Shown here in pieces: positions 1-6,580 of a stretch of DNA of 12,037 bases (position 1 is its first letter; each line of letters starts with the position of its first letter). The notes under the pieces were generated by a model. The model saw nothing but the letters and a program-made list of their open reading frames with translations. It searched no databases and was not told the DNA's origin. The DNA lies in contig JAFGUR010000165.1 in NCBI GenBank assembly GCA_016938425.1, forward strand, positions 1 to 12,037, written 5' to 3'. This DNA is from Fusobacteriaceae bacterium (GTDB lineage: Bacteria; Fusobacteriota; Fusobacteriia; Fusobacteriales; Fusobacteriaceae). A program made the position numbers and the translations under genes.

Positions 1-17
1 TATAAATTATTGATGTA

Positions 18-47
18 TTGACTAAAAAATGGTAAAATTATTATAGT
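18..47 (+). promoter_or_regulatory. Probable sigma-70-type promoter for the MORN-AAA+/mtnN unit
   Basis: A TTGACT hexamer at 18-23 and a TATAGT hexamer at 42-47 are separated by 18 bases. They lie just upstream of a GGGAGG ribosome binding site (56-61) and the ATG at 71. The predicted transcript would have a very short leader of roughly 15-20 bases. The match to consensus is visible, but the background is very AT-rich, so chance matches are common. Confidence 0.55.
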
Positions 48-70
48 TATCTTTTGGGAGGTTATTTTTA

Positions 71-1456
71 ATGAACAATTTTTCTGATTTGAACGATATA
101 AAAAAAATACATGAAACCTTAGCCAAAAAAAAATCTAATTTTGAATATAGTGGTAGCTATAAAAACAATCTTAAACATGGAACAGGAACAGAAAAATTAG
201 TTGGAACAGATTTGACATATATAGGTCAATGGAGTAATGGAGTATTTCATGGAGTAGGAAAGCTTATAACAAGTGATTACAAAGTTGAATATGAAGGGGA
301 ATGGAGTAATTGCACAGCTCATGGGAAAGGGGTTATTTATAGAGGGAATAATATAATTCTCTATGAAGGAAGTATAGCTAATAATTACCCTCATGGACAA
401 GGTAAAACTTATAATGAAAATGGAAAGCTAGTATATGAAGGTAGATTTGTAAATGGTTTTTTACATGGGTTAGGGAAAGAGTATAATGAAGATGGTATTA
501 TAATTTATGAAGGCGAATTTTTGAATGGACTTCGAAATGGATTTGGAAAAGTTTTTGATGAAAAAGGTGAATTGCAAGAAGAAGGGTTTTGGGAAAATGG
601 AATTAGAACAAGAAAAAATCCTTTGGAATTATCAGATGAAACTTTAGCAAGTGCTACAGAAAAATTAAATAAATTGATAGGACTTGAAAGTGTTAAACAA
701 GACATATTACAACTTATAAGTTATATAAAAGTAAAAAGGATTAGAGAAGAAAAAGGTCTTAAAAACCCTAGTTTGTCTTTACATTTGGTTTTTACAGGGA
801 ACCCTGGAACTGGTAAAACAACAGTTGCGAGGCTTGTAGGGGAAATATATAGAGAATTGGGTATTTTAGAAAGTGGTCATTTGGTAGAAGTTGATAGGTC
901 CACATTAGTTGGAGAGTATGTAGGGCAAACAGCTCCAAGAGTAAAAGAAAAAATAGAAGAAGCAATGGGTGGAATTCTTTTTATAGATGAAGCTTATACA
1001 CTTTATTCAGAATCACCAATGGATTATGGACAAGAAGCGATAAATACTCTTTTAAAAGAGATGGAAGATAAAAGAGATGGATTTATTGTAATAGTTGCGG
1101 GATATGTAGATGAAATGAAATCTTTTATTAAATCTAATCCGGGATTAGAGTCAAGATTTAATAAATATATTCATTTTAAAAATTACAGTGTTGAAGAACT
1201 TTGCAATATTTTTGTTTCGTTAGTTGAGCAAAATGACTATCAATTAGATGCAGGAGCTTTAGATATTTTAGTTGAATATTTTGAAGAGGTAAAAGATACT
1301 AAAAACTTTTCAAATGGTAGACAAGTTAGAAATTGGTTTGAAAAAGTATTGATTGCTCACTCTGAAAGAATAGTAAAATTGAAAAATTTTGAAGAAGAAG
1401 TTCAAAAAGTAACAATAGAAGACATAATGAAAGCTTTGGTTTTAGTAAGGCATTAA
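71..1456 (+). CDS. MORN-repeat protein fused to a CbbX/SpoVK-like AAA+ ATPase
   Basis: This 461-residue protein has two parts. Residues 26-178 hold seven MORN-type units (Y-E-G-x-[FW]-x-N-G-x-x-H-G-x-G), each starting exactly 24 residues after the last (26, 50, 74, 98, 122, 146, 170); the seventh is degenerate. Residues about 190-461 form an AAA+ module of the CbbX/SpoVK type: Walker A GNPGTGKT (243-250), a pore-loop-like GEYVGQTAP (281-289), Walker B ILFIDEA (302-308), sensor 1 around 340-345, a likely arginine finger R362 in NPGLESRF, and sensor 2 GRQVR (416-420). All ATPase motifs look intact, so an active hexameric remodelling ATPase is expected. The MORN part probably binds membrane or a partner protein. 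The substrate is unknown. There is no signal peptide, so it should be cytoplasmic. The start is supported by GGGAGG nine bases upstream. mtnN follows after 18 bases. Confidence 0.88.
   Translation: MNNFSDLNDIKKIHETLAKKKSNFEYSGSYKNNLKHGTGTEKLVGTDLTYIGQWSNGVFHGVGKLITSDYKVEYEGEWSNCTAHGKGVIYRGNNIILYEGSIANNYPHGQGKTYNENGKLVYEGRFVNGFLHGLGKEYNEDGIIIYEGEFLNGLRNGFGKVFDEKGELQEEGFWENGIRTRKNPLELSDETLASATEKLNKLIGLESVKQDILQLISYIKVKRIREEKGLKNPSLSLHLVFTGNPGTGKTTVARLVGEIYRELGILESGHLVEVDRSTLVGEYVGQTAPRVKEKIEEAMGGILFIDEAYTLYSESPMDYGQEAINTLLKEMEDKRDGFIVIVAGYVDEMKSFIKSNPGLESRFNKYIHFKNYSVEELCNIFVSLVEQNDYQLDAGALDILVEYFEEVKDTKNFSNGRQVRNWFEKVLIAHSERIVKLKNFEEEVQKVTIEDIMKALVLVRH
146..604 (+). repeat. MORN-coding array, 72-bp period
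   Basis: These bases encode residues 26-178 of the MORN-AAA+ protein. Seven units each span 24 codons with no insertion or deletion between them. The recurring DNA theme is tatgaagg near the start of a unit and catgg or aatgg in the middle. At DNA level the copies have diverged, so this is an old protein repeat and not a recent tandem expansion. Confidence 0.8.
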
Positions 1457-1474
1457 AAAATATGGAGGAAAGTA

Positions 1475-2167
1475 ATGATAGGGATTATAGGAGCAATGAA
1501 TGAAGAAATAATTGAACTTAAAAGTTTAATGAAAGATATAGAGGAAGTAAAGTTAGCATCTTTTACTTATTTTAAAGGAATATTAGAAGGGAAAGAAATT
1601 GTTCTAGTAGAAAGTGGAATTGGGAAAGTAAATTCCTCAGTATGTACTACATTACTTATAGAAAAATTTGGAGTAGAAAAAGTAGTGTTTACAGGAGTAG
1701 CTGGAGGAATTGGAGAAAGAATTAATGTGGGAGATATTGTAATATCTACAGATTTAGTTCAGCATGACTTTGATGTTACAGCTTTTGGGCATTCTCATGG
1801 AGTTATACCAAGAATGGAAGAATCATTTTTTATAGCAGATGAAGATTTAAGAAAACTGGCAGTAAAAAGTGCATTAAAAGTATTTTCAGAAGATAAAGTA
1901 AGAGAAGGAAGAATTGTAAGTGGAGATCAATTTATAAGTGGAATTGACAAAATAGATTGGCTAAGTAAAACATTTAATGGAGAAGCTTGTGAAATGGAAG
2001 GAGCATCAGTTGCTCATGTATGCCATTTGTTCAAAGTTCCTTTTGTTGTAATAAGAGCTATATCAGATAAAGCAAATAGTGAAGCACATGTTGATTTTAA
2101 TGAATTTGTAAATTTAGCTGCTAAGAATTCAAAAGAAATTGTTGTAAGTATGTTAAGAGAATTATAA
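1475..2167 (+). CDS. mtnN: 5'-methylthioadenosine/S-adenosylhomocysteine nucleosidase
   Basis: This 230-residue protein is full length for the Pfs/MtnN family. It cleaves the glycosidic bond of methylthioadenosine and S-adenosylhomocysteine, releasing adenine, and so removes by-products of SAM use; with LuxS it feeds AI-2 synthesis. The family start IGIIGAMNEE is present, with the acid-base glutamate at E11. Other signatures are VFTGVAGG (71-78), the QHDFDVTAFGH block (96-106), GDQFI (150-154), the ribose-binding glutamate in EMEGA (E175) and the catalytic aspartate in AISDKA (D198). No key residue is missing. GGAGG at 1464-1468 is six bases before the ATG. The gene lies 18 bases after the MORN-AAA+ gene and ends at a hairpin terminator, so the two are probably co-transcribed, although no functional link is obvious. 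Confidence 0.96.
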   Translation: MIGIIGAMNEEIIELKSLMKDIEEVKLASFTYFKGILEGKEIVLVESGIGKVNSSVCTTLLIEKFGVEKVVFTGVAGGIGERINVGDIVISTDLVQHDFDVTAFGHSHGVIPRMEESFFIADEDLRKLAVKSALKVFSEDKVREGRIVSGDQFISGIDKIDWLSKTFNGEACEMEGASVAHVCHLFKVPFVVIRAISDKANSEAHVDFNEFVNLAAKNSKEIVVSMLREL

Positions 2168-2178
2168 ATTTATTTTAA

Positions 2179-2207
2179 AAAGAAAGGTGGCAAAGCTGCC
2201 TTTCTTT
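2179..2207 (+). terminator. Intrinsic terminator after mtnN
   Basis: A 13-bp stem runs from 2179-2191 to 2195-2207 with a three-base AAA loop. The outer nine pairs (AAAGAAAGG with CCTTTCTTT) are perfect, and the inner six include two G-U pairs. The T-rich tract is partly inside the 3' arm (TTTCTTT) and continues as AAGTTT. It begins 12 bases after the mtnN stop codon. Confidence 0.8.
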
Positions 2208-2215
2208 AAGTTTAT

Positions 2216-2235
2216 ACTTATAGGAAACTATAAGT
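2216..2235. repeat. Perfect hairpin with GAAA tetraloop
   Basis: ACTTATAG (2216-2223) and CTATAAGT (2228-2235) are exact inverted repeats around GAAA, a GNRA tetraloop on the + strand RNA. It lies nine bases after the mtnN terminator and has no following T-tract, so it is not a typical terminator on the + strand. It may be a back-up to the first terminator or an element of the following region. Confidence 0.5.
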
Positions 2236-2318
2236 TAAAAATATTAATTACTCAAGAATAGAAAAAGTTGTAAAATTTAAGTTTTAGAGGAGTCGTGAGG
2301 AACAATTCTTAGGCAATG

Positions 2319-2348
2319 TTGTCAATTTAAGAAAATTTACAATATAAT
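2319..2348 (+). promoter_or_regulatory. Probable promoter of the folC operon or of a small RNA
   Basis: TTGTCA (2319-2324) and a consensus TATAAT (2343-2348) are 18 bases apart. Transcription would start near 2355, giving a leader of about 240 bases before the folC ATG. That is unusually long for this window, where other leaders and gaps are short. It is the best promoter seen upstream of the nine-gene operon. Confidence 0.55.
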
Positions 2349-2598
2349 TTACTCAAATTATAGCTGTAATGAAAGTTAAAAAACTTAAAGCTCAAGTCTT
2401 CCCTTATTAGTGGGAGATTTAGAGGGGATTGTTTAGATTCACTAGTTGATAACATTTAATTCTTATGGTGGGGACAGACTATGTCTCGTAAATTTCTCTT
2501 ATTCTTGTGCCAACCAACGATTTATATTCATAGCTTTTATATGGCTGAGTAGTTATAAATGATTCAGAAAAACTTTATGGGGAAATTAGGAGGAAAAA

Positions 2599-3819
2599 AT
2601 GGATTTACAGAAAACCTTGGATGAACTATATGGGTTATCTGTTTTTGGTATAAAACTAGGACTAGATAATATAAACGAACTTTTAAAAAGATTAGGGAAT
2701 CCTCAAATTGATTATAAAGTAATTCATATAGCTGGAACAAATGGAAAGGGTTCTACAGCAAGTATGGTAGAATCAGCTCTATTAGAAAAAGGCTTTAGTG
2801 TCGGGAAATATACTTCTCCTCACATTGAAAAATTTAATGAGAGAATAGTTTTAAATAGGATAGCAATATCTGATGAAGAGATAGTTGAATATTATTTGAA
2901 AATAAAAGAAGCAAGTAAGGATATACCTATAACTTTCTTTGAAGCAACTACAGCTATGATGTTTTTGTATTTAGCGCATAAAAAAATTGATTATTTAGTA
3001 TTAGAAGTAGGGCTAGGAGGAAGATACGATGCTACTAATGTTGTAATTCCTGAAGTTTCAGCAATAGCAAGTATATCAAAGGATCATTTAAATATATTAG
3101 GTGATACACTTTATAAAATAGCAAAGGAAAAAGCTGGAATTATAAAAGAAAATGTAACTACTTATGCGATAGATATAAAAGAAGATATGAAAAAAGCTTT
3201 TTCAGAAGAAAAAGGGAATGTTATATATGTTAAAGAGAGTTTAAACTATGACATTCAATTAGATAAAATTAATCTTAAAACAATAGTTAAAATTGATGAA
3301 AATATTTTTGAAATTCCTTTATATGGTAAATATCAAGGAGAAAATTTTTTATTGGCTTATAGTATTTTAAAAAAATTAGGAGTAGAAGACATTATAATTA
3401 AAAATGGACTTTCTAAAGTTGTTTGGCCTGGAAGATTCGAAATCTATAGTAGAAATCCATTAATAGTATTGGACGGAGCACACAATGAAGATTCTAGTTT
3501 AAAATTGGTAGAAAATTTAGCAGAGATTTCTAAAAAAGATGAGGTATGTTTTTTAACTTCCATATTGGAAGACAAAGAAATTAAAAAAATTATAGAAAAT
3601 TTTTCTAAAGTTTCTAACAAAATTATATATACTTCTTTAAAATCATATCATAGAGGATTAGATGGAAAGACATTATATGAAATGGATAATTGTTTTTTAA
3701 ATAAAAGTTATGAAGATAATATAAAAAAAGCATTTGAAGAAGCTAAAAAAAGTAAAATAGTAGTAGTGGCAGGCTCATTATATTTATTAAGTGAATTTAA
3801 AAGGGTGATGAAAAAGTGA
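2599..3819 (+). CDS. folC: Folylpolyglutamate synthase / dihydrofolate synthase
   Basis: This 406-residue Mur-ligase-family enzyme adds glutamate to folates and, in bifunctional members, to dihydropteroate, using ATP. The P-loop GTNGKGS is at 46-52, FNERI at 79-83, the conserved EVGLGGRYDATN at 136-147, and KDHLNILG at 161-168. The KEKAGI segment (176-181) carries the family's modified lysine, probably K178. PGRFE (277-281) and DGAHN (292-296) mark the C-terminal ligase domain. Length and motifs are normal. AGGAGG (2588-2593) lies five bases before the ATG. It is the first gene of the long operon, and its stop overlaps the GTG of the next gene (GTGA). folB and folK lie about 3.6 kb downstream in the same operon. 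Whether it has dihydrofolate synthase activity as well cannot be read from the sequence, but no second folC is seen. Confidence 0.95.
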   Translation: MDLQKTLDELYGLSVFGIKLGLDNINELLKRLGNPQIDYKVIHIAGTNGKGSTASMVESALLEKGFSVGKYTSPHIEKFNERIVLNRIAISDEEIVEYYLKIKEASKDIPITFFEATTAMMFLYLAHKKIDYLVLEVGLGGRYDATNVVIPEVSAIASISKDHLNILGDTLYKIAKEKAGIIKENVTTYAIDIKEDMKKAFSEEKGNVIYVKESLNYDIQLDKINLKTIVKIDENIFEIPLYGKYQGENFLLAYSILKKLGVEDIIIKNGLSKVVWPGRFEIYSRNPLIVLDGAHNEDSSLKLVENLAEISKKDEVCFLTSILEDKEIKKIIENFSKVSNKIIYTSLKSYHRGLDGKTLYEMDNCFLNKSYEDNIKKAFEEAKKSKIVVVAGSLYLLSEFKRVMKK

Positions 3820-4619
3820 AAATAGGATATAAAATAATAATAGTAGCCTTTTCAGCTTATGTGATATTAAGCCCTGGAAGAAATTTTTTAGAAAAATATC
3901 AAAATTTTAAAAAAGAAAGAGAAGTAGAAACAAATGAGTTTTTGAAAAATTTTAAAACTAGAAATACTAATTTTTATAATGATACTAATTATATAAATTC
4001 TATTAAATCTTTTATTCAAAAAGATCTTGTTGCTCAAGAAGAAATCCCTACACTATCAACAGAACCAGCAATAGAAGAAGAGGAAATTACCTCAATAAAT
4101 AGTGGAATAGTAGAACAAATTACTGAGAATGCAGTAGAAGTAACTACAGTAAAAGCTATAGAGGAAAATAAAAATGGGGTAGAAGAAAAAAAGAAACAAG
4201 AAGAACAAAAAAAAGCACTAGAGCAGAAAAAAATAGAAGAAGCTAAAAAAGCAAAGAAAATGGCTGAAGAAAAGGCTAAACAGAAAAAGATATTAGAACA
4301 AAAGAAACAAGAAGAACAAAAAAAAGCTAAAGAAAAAAGTCAAAGAGAAAAAGATATAGATTCTATACTATCTGGAGAAGCAAAAGCTCCAAAAGATAAT
4401 GCAAAATATTATGTTCAATTAGGAGTTTTTAGCTCAAAGGCAAATGCAGAGCAAATAGCTAAAAAAGTTGGTGGAAACTTTGTAGTAGTAGCCTCTTCGT
4501 TGAACAGCAGTCAATATGTAGTTAGATCTAATCCTGCTAAAAAAGATGAAATTGAAAGGTTGAAAAATTCTGTTAGTGCAAAAAATCTGGGATTATCTCC
4601 AATTGTAAGGGCGTGGTAG
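3816..4619 (+). CDS. SPOR-domain, single-pass membrane protein
   Basis: This 267-residue protein has a short N-terminal hydrophobic segment (about 4-20), a polar linker, a long Lys/Glu/Gln/Ala-rich stretch (about 114-180) likely to form an extended charged helix, and a C-terminal SPOR domain (198-267) beginning YYVQLGVFSSKANAEQIA. SPOR domains bind septal peptidoglycan lacking stem peptides, so a role in division or cell-wall remodelling is likely, with the bulk of the protein in the periplasm. The GTG start overlaps the folC stop by four bases, which suggests translational coupling; AAAGGG near 3800-3806 may serve as ribosome binding site. The helical stretch carries an exact 28-base repeat that gives an internal 37-residue periodicity. 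The start is fairly sure because it sits just before the membrane segment. The specific partner is unknown. Confidence 0.85.
   Translation: MKIGYKIIIVAFSAYVILSPGRNFLEKYQNFKKEREVETNEFLKNFKTRNTNFYNDTNYINSIKSFIQKDLVAQEEIPTLSTEPAIEEEEITSINSGIVEQITENAVEVTTVKAIEENKNGVEEKKKQEEQKKALEQKKIEEAKKAKKMAEEKAKQKKILEQKKQEEQKKAKEKSQREKDIDSILSGEAKAPKDNAKYYVQLGVFSSKANAEQIAKKVGGNFVVVASSLNSSQYVVRSNPAKKDEIERLKNSVSAKNLGLSPIVRAW
4189..4327 (+). repeat. 28-bp direct repeat inside the SPOR gene
   Basis: An identical 28-base A-rich block occurs at 4189-4216 and 4300-4327. The offset of 111 bases is exactly 37 codons, so loss or gain of one unit keeps the frame. Both copies encode the same KKQEEQKKA segment of the charged helix. 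It points to internal duplication, and the length may vary between strains. Confidence 0.75.
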
Positions 4620-4620
4620 T

Positions 4621-6555
4621 TTGGAAAAAGTTGTAAGCATAGACACAATAAGAGAAGCTTTTGATTTAGAAGTAATCAGTTCTGGTGTTGATTTTGAAAA
4701 GGAAATTGTAATCTCTGCAGTTCATAAACCTGGAGCAGAATTAACTGGGTTTATTATAGATGATATCCATGAAATTGACAATTCAATTCATATACTAGGA
4801 AAAGAAGAGGTTACTTATATAAACTCATTGTCAAACGAAAAAATGAAAGTGAATATGGATACATATTTTACTCATAATTTTCCTTGCATTATAATAAGTA
4901 ATGAACTAGAAGTTTCAAATTCATTTGTAGAGTTGGCATATCAATATAGAAAACCAATTTTAAAAACGACATTAGCAATAGATAATTTTATAAGAGAACT
5001 TAGAAAATTTTTAGAAAAAGAGTTGGCACCAGAAATAGTTATAAATAGGTATGTATTTTTAGAAATTTTTGGAATGGGAGTTTTACTGGCTGGATATAAA
5101 AGTGCTGTAATAGGTACAACTATTGAATTAATAGAAAAAGGACATAGGTTTGTTACAGGAGAGATGCTTACAATTAAGAAGACTTCAGAAATAACTTTAA
5201 TGGGAGAAAATGCTTATAATAATGATTCTCAAACTAATAATTATTTTTTAAAAGTAGGGAATGAAGAAAAAATAAATATTGTTGAGTATTATGGAATAGG
5301 AGCAACAAGAAATTCAAAGCAAATAAATTTAGTTGTAAACCTTGAAAAATGGGATGAGAAGAAATTTTATGATAGGTTGGGAATAGATGAAGAAACTCAA
5401 TATTTATTAGGAGTTGAAATACCTAAATTAAATATACCCGTTAGAAAAGGAAGAAACCTTGCAATCATAATAGAAACTGCAGCTATGAATATAAGAATGA
5501 AACAAAATGGACAAAATCCTGCACTTTATTTTTTAGAAGAAACCCAAAAATTAATCGAATTAAATAGAAGAAAAAGAATAGGAGATAATAAAATGGGCTT
5601 TATAAAAGGATTATCTATAGATGAATTGAAAGATAGATTTGATTTTGAAGTAGTATCTGGTGAAGAAAATATGAAAGATAGACATATTTTTAATTCAGCA
5701 TTACATAGACCATCACTTGAGTTTTCGGGGTTTTATGAAGTTTTACAAGAAGGTGGCTATAAAAAATTACAGATTATTTCTCAATCAGAGTTTAAATATC
5801 TTGAGAGAATGGATGAAGCAAGAAGAATAGAAGTAATTTCTAAATATATGGAATATGAATTTCCAGCAATATTAATTGTAGATAATCAAAAAATACCTGA
5901 GTATTTTTTAAATATTTGCAAAGAAAGAGGACATGTTTTATTAAAAAGTGAAAAATCTTTATCAAATCTATTTATAGATATAACAGAACATTTAGAGATA
6001 TTCTTTGCTCCAACAATTACTCTTCACGGAGTTATGATAGAAGTATATGGATTTGGAGTTCTTTTAAAGGGTAAAAGTGGAATTGGTAAGAGTGAGACAG
6101 CTTTAGAACTAATACACAGGGGGCATAGATTAATAGCTGATGACATGGTTAAGCTTACAAAGTTTCCTGATGGTAGGTTAGTTGGTAAAGCAGAAAAGGT
6201 TCCTTACTTTATGGAAATAAGAGGATTAGGAATAATTGATATAAAAACTCTTTATGGTTTGGGTTCCATAAGAGAATCTAAAAAAATAGATTTAGTATTG
6301 GAATTAAAAGAGATGGTAGAAGATGACTATATGACTAAAGCAGATTATAGTGAAGGAACAATAGATATAATGGGAGAGAATATAAGAAAAGTGGACTTAT
6401 ATATATCTTCTGGAAGAAATGCTGCGTCAATGGTAGAAATAGCGACAATGAGATTAAGAGCAAAAAAATTAGGCTATGATTCAGATAATGAGTTTGAAAG
6501 AAAAGTGCATGATAGAGATAGAAATTTAAAGAAATATTATTTTGAAGAAGAATAA
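4621..6555 (+). CDS. hprK: Tandem-duplicated HPr kinase/phosphorylase
   Basis: HPr kinases are normally about 310-330 residues; this 644-residue chain contains two full copies. Copy 1 (1 to about 315) has the N-terminal HPrK domain and a kinase domain whose P-loop is lost (GYKSAVIG at 158-165) and whose ADD and EIRGLG motifs are gone. It keeps the canonical C-terminal block, with DRLG (251-254), IPVRKGRN (272-279) and the following IIIETAAMN. Copy 2 (325-644) keeps His469 in LHG, Walker A GKSGIGKS (484-491), ADD (506-508) and EIRGLGI (532-538), but its C-terminal block is strongly diverged apart from GRN (598-600). The enzyme phosphorylates and dephosphorylates Ser46 of HPr to set carbon catabolite control. 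Copy 2 is the likely catalytic one. The TTG start follows the SPOR stop by one base with only a weak ribosome binding site. An internal start is annotated separately. Confidence 0.9.
   Translation: MEKVVSIDTIREAFDLEVISSGVDFEKEIVISAVHKPGAELTGFIIDDIHEIDNSIHILGKEEVTYINSLSNEKMKVNMDTYFTHNFPCIIISNELEVSNSFVELAYQYRKPILKTTLAIDNFIRELRKFLEKELAPEIVINRYVFLEIFGMGVLLAGYKSAVIGTTIELIEKGHRFVTGEMLTIKKTSEITLMGENAYNNDSQTNNYFLKVGNEEKINIVEYYGIGATRNSKQINLVVNLEKWDEKKFYDRLGIDEETQYLLGVEIPKLNIPVRKGRNLAIIIETAAMNIRMKQNGQNPALYFLEETQKLIELNRRKRIGDNKMGFIKGLSIDELKDRFDFEVVSGEENMKDRHIFNSALHRPSLEFSGFYEVLQEGGYKKLQIISQSEFKYLERMDEARRIEVISKYMEYEFPAILIVDNQKIPEYFLNICKERGHVLLKSEKSLSNLFIDITEHLEIFFAPTITLHGVMIEVYGFGVLLKGKSGIGKSETALELIHRGHRLIADDMVKLTKFPDGRLVGKAEKVPYFMEIRGLGIIDIKTLYGLGSIRESKKIDLVLELKEMVEDDYMTKADYSEGTIDIMGENIRKVDLYISSGRNAASMVEIATMRLRAKKLGYDSDNEFERKVHDRDRNLKKYYFEEE
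5580..5595 (+). promoter_or_regulatory. Internal ribosome binding site and ATG before the second HPrK copy
   Basis: AGGAG at 5580-5584 is followed after eight bases by ATG (5593-5595), in frame with the long gene at residue 325. It sits exactly at the junction of the two HPr kinase copies. It is a better start signal than the TTG at 4621, which has no clear ribosome binding site. It could be a relic of a once separate gene or an active internal start. Confidence 0.55.
5593..6555 (+). other. Possible separately translated second HPrK copy (320 aa)
   Basis: Starting at the internal ATG gives a protein of 320 residues, which is the normal size for a single HPr kinase/phosphorylase. It begins MGFIKGLSIDELKDRFDFEV, a typical family N-terminus, and contains the intact P-loop. 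This form would lack copy 1 and thus the canonical C-terminal block that only copy 1 keeps. That both the long and the short form are made is an inference from the start signal alone. Confidence 0.4.
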
Positions 6556-6580
6556 TTAGTTAGGGGAAGCGGGAGATACA

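Larger units (their letters stand above)
2208..2598. other. Gene-free region with helices; candidate structured RNA or folC leader
   Basis: No reading frame of useful length on either strand has start-site support here. Visible structure, in order: a perfect 8-bp hairpin with GAAA loop (2216-2235); a promoter-like pair (2319-2348); a nested helix AGCT (2362-2365)/AGCT (2389-2392) enclosing AAGTT-aaaa-AACTT (2373-2386); TCTTCCC with GGGAGA (2397-2417, one bulged T); and GGGACA-gacta-TGTCTC (2471-2487). In addition 2329-2340 can pair with 2488-2500 (12 pairs, one bulge), but that arm lies upstream of the start site expected from the promoter, so the two readings exclude each other. I could not match the stretch to a named riboswitch, T-box, SRP RNA, RNase P or tmRNA from memory. 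A 6S-like RNA is possible by size only. Confidence 0.4.

Noticed and set aside
197..705. Small reverse-strand open frames across the MORN region
   Set aside because: They lie wholly opposite a well-supported gene, have no clear ribosome binding site and encode no recognisable domain.
71..1456. Rubisco activase CbbX
   Set aside because: The ATPase module is CbbX/SpoVK-like, but the MORN array, the absence of Rubisco genes and the apparent heterotrophic low-GC host argue against that function.
2208..2598. End of an IS200/IS605-type element or a TnpB guide-RNA relic
   Set aside because: Two small hairpins and a GGGAG motif gave a superficial likeness, but there is no transposase or TnpB remnant on either strand and no recognisable end sequence or target pair.
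2208..2598. Known riboswitch (THF, TPP, SAM, FMN, lysine, cobalamin, glycine) or T-box
   Set aside because: None of the core motifs of these classes, as I know them, could be found, and the T-box TGGTACCGCG-like sequence is absent.
4189..4327. CRISPR-like repeat array
   Set aside because: Only two copies, low complexity, in frame within a coding charged helix, and no spacer structure.
4621..5592. Copy 1 as a separate hprK pseudogene
   Set aside because: The frame is open from 4621 through 6555 with no stop or frameshift, and its C-terminal block is well conserved, which argues for function in a fused protein.
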